A DNA stretch of 64,000 bases from Siderastrea siderea (taxonomy: Eukaryota; Cnidaria; Anthozoa; Scleractinia; Rhizangiidae). How positions within the stretch are numbered: the first letter of the stretch is position 1; each line of letters begins with the position of its first letter. The notes under the pieces are model-generated. The model saw only the letters and a program-made list of their open reading frames with translations. It was not told where the DNA came from and made no database searches. Positions 25,401 through 37,400 of the stretch are shown here, piece by piece. Location of the stretch: NCBI GenBank assembly GCA_964030785.1, contig OZ034969.1, forward strand, positions 72,157,562 through 72,221,561, given 5' to 3'. Position numbers and translations under genes: made by a program.

Positions 25401-28400
25401 AATTAGCCCTTTGTATTTTCTACATGTGATACTCACTAACTGGAATAAAAAAAAATTTAACCCTCAAGAAATATTCCATGCTCCTGGTTATAAGACTCTG
25501 AGTTAAGCTCACATGTGGAAACCCTACCTCGTAAAACAGAAGCTCTCGCATATGGATCAATGACAATTTTCATACCTGAGGATTTCCTTGTTCCATTGCA
25601 GCATTACACATTTCTGCATCTTGATTAATTGCTGCCTCTGAAAATAAGAACATAATGAAATTGGGATGAAGTTTGAAACAGTGAACATTTCACGGCCCCT
25701 CAGCCCAGAGGTAAGTCAGGTGATCGTGCATTCAAGTCAAGTTATGGTGTTCTATTTCTTATTTTCTTAGAGGAGGAAGAAAAACTGCATGGCATAGTAT
25801 TTACATAAATTACAAAACACTCAGGAATAAAACAGGACTCAGGTAGCTTGAAAAAAGACAGGGTGGTGAATCCAGTACCTCAACAGCAACAGTTAGAAAA
25901 CATCACTTAAAGTGTGTATCCACCACCTTTTATTCTACTGTGTGGTTATTCCAAATTGATTAGATTATCTCATGTTGCCTAACCGTCTGGGAGCAAAAAT
26001 CGTAGGGAAAGTGTTTAAAGTCAAACAGAGAAACTCAAAGGAAACTTAACCATCCTGTGATGTTGTTCTCCCTAAAACCTTAAAACTGGCCCCTTCATGT
26101 TGTGTTTGGCACAGCACAGCAAAGAAATGTGCCAGAATGTATAGTATACACATGCAGAGACATTGTTTAGCTCATGCCTATTGTCTAGTGACTTTCTCAT
26201 TGCCGTCACTGTCGTGATTGCTTAAACTCCCCATTGAAGTCTTGGCAGAAGAGTTAGTAGGACATACCACAGGCTTCAATGAACTTTCCAGTGTCTGTTG
26301 CACTGTCCACCAAGTTAGTGAGTGTTTGCATCTTGTCTTTCCAACTGTCGCGCATGCTTTCAAAATGAACTGATACAGCAGGTACATCTCCTGGTGAATA
26401 TTTGCCATAGTCCAGCAGGATTTTAGCCACATGGGAAACTTGAGGAGTCAGTTCTTTCAGCTGTGGAAACAAAAATGGACAGCTAACCTCATGATCTGCT
26501 AGGCTCGAGTTAAGTTCAAAGATAAAATAGATTTAGAATTGCTGTTTATTAGATAAATGTGACTGTGTGTGTGTGTGTGTGGAGGGGGGGGGGGGGGTGT
26601 CAGGGTTCAGAATCTCCCACTTCCTGATGGTTTACGTAATTGCTTGGCACATAATATCACGTCACTTTGATAAGGATTGCAACTGCTGGTTTTATCAGAT
26701 GATGAAGACAACTGGTTGTATATCAGAAAAGCATAAGTGACAATTGAAAACCTCTGTATAATATATAGATTCAGCCAAGCCTAAAAGCGGAGCCCTCCTT
26801 TTTGTTTTGTCTGTTTTTTGCTTTTGTTTTGTTTTTGCTGGCAGTTATTACTTTGTGAAAATACTCTCATCCAAGTCGTTTTATAAAAAAAAAAATATTT
26901 TCTTGCTCCCGCTGAGTGTCGAACCCGGCTCGTCGGCGTGACATGCCGGTAACTAGTCCACTGGGCCATGGGCGTTAGACATTGTTTAATCAGTTAATTT
27001 TAATTTTAATTTTCTTTCTTCGTGACAAGCTGCCTATCAGCATAAAAATGCTGGTGTTTTCCTGGCAAAATGTGTTCGAAACGCCGTAAAAACCATGGTT
27101 GTGGACAGAAAAAACCAAAAAGCACTAGCTCTGCTATATTTGGCGTCGAAACCGCTGCAAAAAGCTGCGAACTCAAGCGGTGTGCCGACCGAGTTTGAAC
27201 AGAACCGATGAGGCAAATTTGAACTTTTTGCCTGAACTTTATCGCCGAATTTCTTTCGCCTAGATTGAACTTTTCCCCTTCCACCAAAAAGACAACTGAG
27301 TGTTCTTTTGAACTTTTTTTTCCATTAACAAATTTGTTTTTGACTTTTGTTGTCTTTGCTTGTTTTGCTACAACGCGGGTCAACATGCGATTTCGCGCCG
27401 AAAACACACGGGATTCAGCACAGGGTTATATCCAGTGTAGGAAGTGTATTGGTAGGCCTGTGATGCGGACGGACGGACGTACGGATGTACGGACGGTCAC
27501 GTGTCTACTACGTCACTACCAAAATTTTTTGGCTTGATAGATTACCAAAATTCCTTAGCAATGGAGCTCCGCTGACGCGCTAGTGCGCTGGCTCCGCTAT
27601 AAAAGAATCAGGTATGCAAAACACTGCTGAAAGTCCTGAAGTAGAAATTATGTTGAAAAAGAATGAGAATTATACTAGGGCCGCTAAGCGGCCTGAAGTA
27701 ATAATTCGGATTATATAAACAGACGAAGTGAGAAATATATGAGACAACAAATGGTAGGAATTCCCCAGTTAGTGCTTCAAACCACTTTTTAACACATAGA
27801 AGGGGTAGATCCCCCATAAAAGCAAAAGGGGCCTGGGTATACCCACAGGGCCCTGGGACCTAGGTCTCGTGGTCCCGTGATGCTTTGGTGGCTTTTTGAC
27901 GCCATACAATAAACAGGTAAAAGGAGACCCATGCCAGGGATGGGCAAAGGGAGGGATGCTCATATATTTCTCACTTCGTCTGTTTATATAATCCGAATTA
28001 TTACTTCAGGCCGCTTAGCGGCCCTAGTATAATTCTCATTATATTTCACAGACTCCGTTCGAAATATATGAGACAACAAATGGTAGTTTTTAACGCCATT
28101 ATATGAGCATACATTCAAAGTTCTATGTAACAAAAACATTTTAATGGCATAGAAAACTCAACTACGGTTCCATTGAACAACAGTTTCATGACAGAAAGTT
28201 CAACCGGAGAGTAACTGATGTTACAAACTACTTTGAGGATAAAACTCCGATAGCAAAGTCTGAGTTATACAAGGGCTTATAATAAAAATTTCTGAACGTT
28301 GAAGAGGAAGACCAGTCAGCCATAGACATGATAGTTGACAGTGGAACAAATGCCTTGGCGGCTGCTGTCGTAGAGGCGCCGCGTACTGAGTGAGCTTTGA

Positions 28401-31400
28401 AAATTTGACAGTCAATTCCTGCTGCGCTCATAAAGGTTCGCAGCCAACGCCCCAATGTAGTGGTAGTGACCGGTTTGAAAGGGCATTTAAATGAGATAAA
28501 CAATTTATCAGGGAGAGAAGATGGAATGACTGGTCGAATGTTCCTTGTCAATTTAAGATAATGTCTAAAACATTCCACAGGACAAAGTTTCTTGTCTTGG
28601 TTAAAACGGGCAAAGAATGCTTCTGCTGGTTTATCCGCACTGCCAGTTTTTCTTGGGATAGTGAGTTGGAAAGATACCCCTTCTGGATGCACATAGCAAT
28701 GTCTGAGATCCAAATTTGCCAAAGTAGAAATCCGTTCAGGACAGGTTAACACAAACAGGGTAACTAATTTCATTGACAGAACCTTAAGCGTTAGGGAACT
28801 GTTTTTCCCCAATGAAATAATGTATTTGGCCATAATATCAACGTTCCATGTATGTGAATACCTGGGCTTTGGAGGGCGTTTGTTCAGAACACCCCGGAGG
28901 AGTCTAGTAACGTACGGGTGTTGACCAACGGAATAGCCATCTATCTTAGGGTGAGTCGAGGAAATAGCTGATCGAAGGACATTGATCGATCGGTATGCTA
29001 AGCCTTCATTAAAGACGTCTGTTAGGAAAATCAGGATGTCATTTATAGATGATGAAAGAGGATCAATTTGCCATCCAGAACACCAGCGGCACCAACGGTT
29101 CCAACTAGACTCGTAGGTCTTGTGTGTGGAGGTACGAGTTGCTGCGATGAGTAGATCGGCAACGTTTGTCGGAATGCCCTCAGCTTGGAAACGTTGGTAG
29201 AGATGTGAAACACGGCCAAGTGAAGGCGAGGATACATCGGGTGAACTCTGTTCAGATCGGACGGGTCTGTTAGGAGGGTTGGACTGTTTGGCAGTAGCAC
29301 TGGCTGAGATATTAGAAGCCTCAACAGAACCGGCCACCAAGGCTGGGTTTGCCAGATTGGGGCGACTAGAATTATCTCTGTTTGTTCTATCATTACCTTC
29401 TCCAGAGTTCTGGATATCAAGTTGAATGGAGGAAAGGCGTAGCCTTGCAGAGGAGCCCAAGTTATCGTGGAGGCGTCTGTGTGGATGGCTCCTGGGTCGG
29501 GTCTCCAACTGATGTAATCCTTCAGTTGGTTTGTTAGGTGACTCGCGAACAGGTCGGTCTGACAATGTGATAGAAAGGGTTGGATGATGGATGGGTCTAA
29601 CTTCCACTCGCTCATGTCCCTGAATTCTCTCGACTCCTTGTCTGCAGAGACGTTGTCTCTTCCTGGGATGTGAGAAGCTATCACAAAGATGTCTCTTGCC
29701 TGGCACCAATCCCACAATTCCAGGGCAAGGGTCAGGAGTTGGAGGGAACGTGTACCCCCTTTGTTGTTGATATAGGCGATGGCGGTTGTGTTGTCTATTT
29801 GCAGAGATACGGTTACGTGAGACCTGTCTTTGAGAAAAGTTTTTAAGGCCAGGAAGGCTGCTTTCAGCTCCAGGTAATTGATGTGTTGGAGAGACTCCTG
29901 TTGTGACCATCTGCCATTGGTCTCGAGGCAGGTGTACAGGGCTGCCGTTTGTACTGCGGGTGTTTTCCAACCACAAGGCGAGTTCTCCTCTGGCACTTGT
30001 TGACAGAGTAATTAGGGCGTCGTAAGACTCTCGGTTCATTTGTAGGCCCCATATGAGGTCGCATTGCAGGTGGCGGAAATGGAGTGGTGCTCGCCAAATG
30101 GCTGGCCGAGAGGCCTCGAGTAAACCAATTAAGCTTGCTAGGTTTCGTAGAGTGATCCTTTGAGGAGCTAGTAGACGGTGAGCACAGTCTAGGATTTTGT
30201 TGATCTTTTCTGCTGGGAGTGACACCATCATAGACGTTGAGTCTATTTTGAAACCCAGAAAGGTGATAACCTGAGAGTGAGTCAGGGATGACTTTTTGAA
30301 GTTTATTATAAATCCTAGGGACTGAAGGAGAGTTATTAACAGATGGGTGTTTTTCACAGCTTCCTCCTTTGTAGCAGCTAAGAGAAGGAAGTCGTCCAGG
30401 TAAATAAGGACTCGTATTGACTTTCTCGTCAGGAATGCTGCGATTGGCTTCATTAGTTTTGTAAAAATTCTGGGGGCTGAACAATGGCCGAATGGGAGGG
30501 CTTTGAACTGGTAACAAGTGTCCTCCCAAATAAACCGAAGAAACTTTTGGGATGACTGGTGGACGGGAACTGACAGGTAAGCGTCCTTTAAATCTATATT
30601 TGTCATAAAATCTCCTTTCAAAAGCAACGTTTTTAGGCAACTGAGATTTTCCATCTGGAAATGCTCGTTTTAAATGAACTTGTTCAGATAACTTAGATCT
30701 ATCACCGGATGCATAGGTCCATCCTTTTTGGGTACGAGAAAAAGGTGGCTGTAAAAGCCATCTCTTGAAAAGGGGGTTCTCTCTATGGCCCCTTCCTGCA
30801 ACAACTCGTTGACTTCCTGTGAAATTAGAAGTGCCTCCTGACCTGATGATTGGGTAAACCGAGGAAACTTTTGGAAAGGAGTTTTGAAAAAAGTTATCTT
30901 GTACCCTGACACAATTGAAAGGATCTGTGGGTCCGATGTTAGGGTTCTCCAAGTGGCTAGGCACTCTGAGAGTCTTGCTGACGTCCCTTCTGGGAATGGG
31001 GACGAAAGGGGCCGTTTTTTGAACGGGTTCCCTGGTAATTTGACTGAAATCTAGAGGTGTTTGAATACCCAGAAGATTGATATTTGGAGAAGGTGTCTCC
31101 TCGATACTTGGTCTGAGACTGGGAACTAGTACCACGCCTAGGAAAGGGTTTGGTTGTATTCTGTGCCAAATTTTTTGTGAGGCCTCTAGACAATTCAGCC
31201 TGCTTTGAGGCTAATGAGGGAAAATCATCTCCAAAAAGCCAAGACTTGGCATTTGGTAGAGGTAATTCTGCGAGGTTTATCCTCGACTTATTTATTGATG
31301 CAAGGACTCTCTGTCGTCGCAAAATCGATAGATGGGTATTTGCTGAGCCTAAAAGGCAAAGGGCTTGTTCCAGGGCTAATTTGATTTCCTCATAAGATGG

Positions 31401-34400
31401 AGCTGAACCATTTTCGATGCAGTCATGAAGACCACAAAGTGGAGCAGTGGAATTTAAGAGGGCACACTGAAGCATGAACATTTCTTTGTCTCTCTCTTGG
31501 ACATACCTTTTCAGTTTACTGGGAACTTGATTCAATAACTGTTGATCCAGTTTTGGGGCGGATAAAGAATCCACCTCAGGAGTGGCCCAGTCCTCCAGGA
31601 TAACGAGCGATTGTTGATACGTTAATTTCCTCCGGAAATTAGACTCCAAAAATTTGGAGAATGAAGATGATGGCTTCCAGGAGGTTGACTGAGCAACAGG
31701 GTCAAACAGACCATGATCAAGGCTCGCTGCTTCGTCGGCAGTCTTACTTGAATCCTTTGGTGCCTTAACAGGCTCTACGGGTGCCTTAATAGGCTCTACG
31801 GGTGCCTCAATAGGCTCTATTGGTGCCTCAATAGGCTCTATTGGCGCCCTAATGGGCGATGAAGAAGTCTCAAGAGACTTATTGGTCGTCAAAGGAACGT
31901 CTATCTCCATCAAGCTTGGCGTGTCATCAGCCATTGGCGACAAGGCATCAAGGTCCGTGTTCGTAGCAGATTCTAGCTGATTTGAGCGGGATTCCAACGA
32001 GTCTAATCGCCCAGAAAGACTCTCAATCGAGTGCAAAATCCTCTGAAGAGTATCTTCTTCTAGGTCCCTGCGCCGTTTTGGCGGAGAACTTTCACTTTGT
32101 GCGTCGTGTGACAAGATGGAGTTTTGGCGCGAAGATGGCGACCGGGAGCGAGTCCTTTTTCGGGACTTGTGCTTTCTGCTGGACATTTCCAGCGAATGAA
32201 AATACCTGAAGAGCGAGAAAATATCGCTAGAAAGAAACCTACTGTGCAAAAACACAGAGGAATAGCCTGCAAAAGGTAAAAAATTAGCAAAAAGGCAGGA
32301 CAAAATCAGAATACTTACCGAACGGTTTGAAGCACAAGGAAAAAAGCCACCGAAGCATCACGGGACCACGAGACCTAGGTCCCAGGGCCCTGTGGGTATA
32401 CCCAGGCCCCTTTTGCTTTTATGGGGGATCTACCCCTTCTATGCGTTAAAATGTGGTTTGAAGCACTAACTGGGGAATTCCTACCATTTGTTGTCTCATA
32501 TATTTCGAACGGAGTCTGTGAAATATAATCAGGGGTGTCAGACACGCACTGTGATTTCACTGCAAGCAGTGTTGCATCATGTTGCATTATCAGTTTGGTG
32601 CCTACAGCAAGCAGACAGTGGATTTCAGTAATACTTACTTCCTCTGCATTTTGGCGAATCTGATCAAGGAGTCTCTTGTTAGTGTTTCCACCAGCATTTG
32701 CCAGTTGAATAGCTGTGTTTGCTATCTGATTTGCTTGGTGTTCAAAAGCACCTGCCTTGCTCTCAAACTCAGCTTCACGTCCTGGCATATCTACAAAAAT
32801 ATACTTGAATTCAGTATGCTAGGACCACAGTGCAACATTTTCTGTTGACGTTAGTTAGTTAAGCACAATTTGAAAGGGAGTGAATCTTAGAGCTGCTTTG
32901 GTTGAATTTAGAGTATATACTTTATCATTTTGTTGTACAAAGTATAGATTTTGGTTTGATAATTGAGTCTGAAAAAGAGGGACGGCAGGCCTTCAACATC
33001 TGGCTAGCACACCATCACTCACTTTCTTTTTCTTTTTATTTTTTTTTCAAAAAAAAATGTTTGAGTGAGTGACTGACAAACAAAGATTGTTCTAATACCT
33101 TGTTCAATATTGATTCACTCCATGTAGTATTTTCTGTTTTACTAACGTCCACTACTTTTCCTTAACCCTTTAATTCTTAAAGAGCTGTCAAGGAAAAACT
33201 CTCTTCAGCTGTAAGACAAATACCTTGTCAACCAGAAATGCAGATGCTAAGAATTTAACAAATAAACCAGATACTGTCCCTCAGATGTTACATGTATCTT
33301 CAGTTAGTATGTAACTGTTTGTAACCACCAAATTCCATAAACACAACCAGAATGATGGACGTTAGATGGATTTATGTACCTGGTGGTGATCTGGCAGCCT
33401 TCTCTAGCTGCTTCAAATTTGTGGTAGTATCCATGAAATCTTCTGCAACTTGAGCAGTAACAGCATTCTGCAGTTTGTTGTTTAGCTCCTCCATCTTTTT
33501 TTCAATCTTTTGAGCAATGGAAGCTGCTTGCGGGGAGTTGCCCTTGAAACAAGGAATGCAGAAAAAAGAAATACGAAAGAGGGATTCAATTTTGTGTCTA
33601 AAGATACTGTGGTGGTGCATCAATGGGGGAGCGAAACACCTAAATTTGTTATCAACTCAGTTGATATAAGGTACATTGAACACTGTAAAAAGATTCAAAA
33701 GCTGGCATTTGGAGCATTAGCCCTTTTGTCATTTGTTATCATGAAGGCCTATCAGTAACACTCAAAACATTGGCTTTTGAATCTGCAAGTAGCACCCCTA
33801 ATAGAAATTCTGCACAGGATCTAGGATCCTACTTAAGATCCTACAGGATCCTATTAAAGATCCTGTTTAGGATCCTATAGGATCCTATAGGATCCTATAG
33901 AATCCTGTAAAGATCCTAGAGGATCCCACAGAATCCTGAAAGGATCCCAAACAGGAACCCATTAAACATCCTGAGCAGGATCCTGCAAGATTTTACAGGA
34001 TCCTGAGTAGGATCCTACAAAACATGGTCAGGATTATTGCCATTTAGGATCCTGGATAGTATCCTGCGTGAACTTACAAGATGCTGTGAGATCTTATAGG
34101 ATCCTAGAAAATCCTATAGGATCCTGTATCTTTCAAAGATTCCTATCAGGGAATTTAAAATGACTGGGAACTGGAAGATTTAAGTAGGCTGGGAAACCTA
34201 CCAAAATGTTAGGGTTAATAAACCTTGGTTTCTGATCCAAGTCTCTTACCATTCCCCTTTTCATCATGTCAGCAATTTCATTAGTAAGTTGATCAAGTTC
34301 ATCACAAAGCTGCATAATTGCACTCCTTTCTGGTCCAGAACATTTGTCTGCTATTGCACGTCCCTCGTCAGTGCACTCACGGATGGCCCTCTCACCTACA

Positions 34401-37400
34401 GACACAGACACAGTTATCTATCTAGTATGCAACTATACTACAAGGACAGAAACCTGAATGACAAGGAAAACAGATGAATTCAGGTACTTTGGTCCATGCG
34501 TTCTAGCATGAACAAGTTTTGGTATGCCTACAATGTAGCAAGCTTTTGTTTGCTTTGGACAAGTTCATGTTTTTTTAAGAAATTAAAACTTTGACTTTGC
34601 TGTTGTGTTGACTTTATGGCAAACAAGAACTAATTAGCAAACTTAAAGAGCCAGTGTCACCCAAAGTGCTTTGCGCGCGGAGGTACTTTTTTCATATATG
34701 AAAAATCCGCCTTTCACTTGATTGTTGTGAAGTCTGATTTGTATCTTCTTCCATCGCTGCCGCTAGCGATCCGAAAGCACTGGCTTGAATTTCAAGTTGA
34801 CATTTAAGTGTCGTCGTATCGATTTCGTTTTATATTTCCGAATTCTGTGGTGTTTGCGCGGTGGAGAAGGAGATCTTAAAAGTGGATGCTTCGTAGTCAG
34901 ATTCGTAGGATTCAGGAAAGCTGAGGCGAAGGCCGAGTCTTCCCAGCTCTGCCAAAGTTGTACGGCTGAAGGAGTCCGTGAAGCAATAGCGGAGGAAAAG
35001 AAAAACATCTACGGGTTTCAGCAATAGTACTGACACTGTGTTTGCCGAAATAGTGCTACATTGCATTCGTTGCCGGATGAAAACAGAAGGAAAATTAATT
35101 TACTACAAATTGAAATAACAGTAGCTACCGGCCTGCTCCAAAATAATGCTTATGGCCATAAGCTTGTGCTGTTTTGTTAATTATTCCTTAGGATCACAGC
35201 CGTCTGTTTATTTTTTATTTTTACAAAAAGTGTAAGTGGCTTTTGCGTCCATCGACATCGCTTGATACGATAGATCGCGCGATCCATCGATCGGAGTGTA
35301 ATAGATCATTGTAAACGCATTCCATGCAAAATCAGATCTTGATTAGTTTTCTCCAGTGACATCTAGCGATGAAGACATCAATATTCTTTCTATTTCTTTT
35401 TGTCTTATTTTTATACCGAGTGGAAGTGGCTTCTCTGGTTTTACATACATCGAGATCGATCGATCGATCGATCGATCAATCGATCGGGTGCCATGATAGC
35501 TCCATACGCGTTGACTACAAAGTCAGTTCTAGAGTTGTTTTCTCCAGTAACATCTAGCGATGAAGATATTTCTATTTTCAGAGTCTACTACTGTACATAT
35601 CAGCTCGCTAGAAGGCCATTAAGGCACGGTATAATTTGCGAAAAGTCCGGCAAACGCGCCAGCCAAACACTAATAGCTGTTTCAAAACAAAAACACAAGC
35701 GCGCAAAGCACTTTGGGTGACACTGGCTCTTTAATTAAAGTTAGTATGGAGCCCTATGAACTACAAAATTATATAACAGGGGAAATGATGCGCTAAACAC
35801 CCTGCAAGATACCCACCTAAGCCTGAAGGGTCTGATGATGGATTGTTCATCCACTGGTGAACCTGATCCATTTTGCCGGCAAAGGTGGTGGCTGGTCTGC
35901 GTACACCTGACTGTTCTTGCACCGATATGGCATGCTGCATTTGACTATTTAGACCTTCCAGCTGCTGAGCCACTTCCTGGTTCAATCTTTGACCTTCTGG
36001 AGTAGTTCCCTTAAAACATGAAGGTTCGAAAATTCATGATCATTTCATGGAATAATTTAACTTGCTGTTAACCAAGGTCCTAGTGGCTTCATAGTTTAAG
36101 CTTGGTACCCACAGATCACCAATTTTGCAGTTACTCGCAAGACTATCTGAATGAAATCTGTTAGTCTGAAATTTGTTCCAGGCTTCCCTTCAAATTGCTA
36201 ACTGAATTTGTTGTAGCTACCTATTAGCCTTAATGAAAGGGCGGTTTTTACCCTTCCACTTTCACAGGCACTCTCTTGTTTCTTTGAGGGCCCTCTCATT
36301 TTTCTGCTTGTTTTGCAATATTCTTACCCTCTAGGTACTATCAATTAACACTAAAAGAAAATTTAAGAGGGAAATGGAGTTGGAAAATTAATGAAGTTCA
36401 ACTGGTGCGCGATAGAAAATTTAGCATCAACTTGATCCAGACAGAGAGAACTTGTCAGTGGCCTACGCTACGTCTTCTAGCTAAAGGCTTAACTACCTGA
36501 TAACTTAAGGTTTTAAAGTATTTGAACTACACTCTGTGCTGTCAAAAATGCTTTGTACTAACTAACCTTGCCAAGCTTTCTCAGCTGTGCCAAATCTCCC
36601 ATCAATCGATCAAGATCATCACAAACTTTTCTTATTCTCCCTTTATCAGGTCCTTGACAAGCATCAGCAAACTTACGGCCTTGTGCAATACACTCCCTGA
36701 CGGCCTTCTCACCTGTGCAGAAATCAAAACAAGCCATTAATAACCAATAATTTATTCGCAATAAGCACTGATTTCATGCTCTTTTCAAAAAAGAGAAGTT
36801 GGGATTCCCTGTGGCCTACAATTTTGTTTCCTTTATAGACAAAAAACTTTACCCCAAATTGTCTCTTTCCACCCAGGTGTACAAATGGGTACTGGTGACA
36901 TCCTGCTGAGGGTAACCCTGCAATGGACTAGCATCCCATCCAGGGGGGAGTAGCAATACTCTCAGTTGCTTCATGCTACAGAAACCGGGATAAGCTCCAG
37001 CTGTGTGGGCTTCCTTGGCTTGTGTGCAACTTTACCTACCTTAGCTGTGGCCTAGACCCCAAATTTTTGCCACGGTTCCCAGGATCCAGAGCTTTCATCT
37101 GCTTGGAACCCACACATATTCTTTGGAGCCAAGAAGTAATGGGATGGATAGGAGCCTTAGAGGCCTTTTTCACTGGAGTCCCAAATTCACGCCTCACGGG
37201 TTTGTAACTTATTAAAAAAGCTTTTTTTTTCAAGATCTATTTGCAACTGTTTATTGTGTTGCTTCATAACTGTGTGCTACATGACATTTAATTTTGTTAT
37301 AAAAATCTTTCACTCTTAGTTCATCCTGTGTAATTTATGTCAAACACGCACTATCACAAAATCAAATCAAGAGCTATGCATTGTGGTTCTAAATCTGTGC

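Larger units (their letters stand above)
27662..32529 (-). mobile_element. DIRS-like tyrosine-recombinase retrotransposon
   Basis: A 4,868-bp element read on the minus strand: 5' inverted terminal repeat, Gag-like ORF, reverse transcriptase and RNase H, tyrosine recombinase, internal complementary region, 3' inverted terminal repeat. The two terminal repeats (27662-27898 and about 32340-32529) are inverted copies over roughly 160 bp but differ at their outer edges. The internal complementary region at 27960-28086 joins the complements of both outer edges at a shared ATT. There is no integrase, protease or target duplication, as expected of DIRS. It lies in the vinculin intron between exons 10 and 11, in the same orientation as the gene, only 109 bp from the exon 10 donor. 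The polymerase frame is broken, so this copy is probably inactive by itself. Confidence 0.93.

Noticed and set aside
26905..26980. A functional tRNA gene
   Set aside because: A and B boxes are good but T-arm and acceptor stems do not pair.
29864..31135. A 423-codon minus-strand open frame across the DIRS polymerase
   Set aside because: It reads the reverse transcriptase region in a wrong frame ([12 protein letters not shown] mirrors the conserved block) and has no motif of its own.
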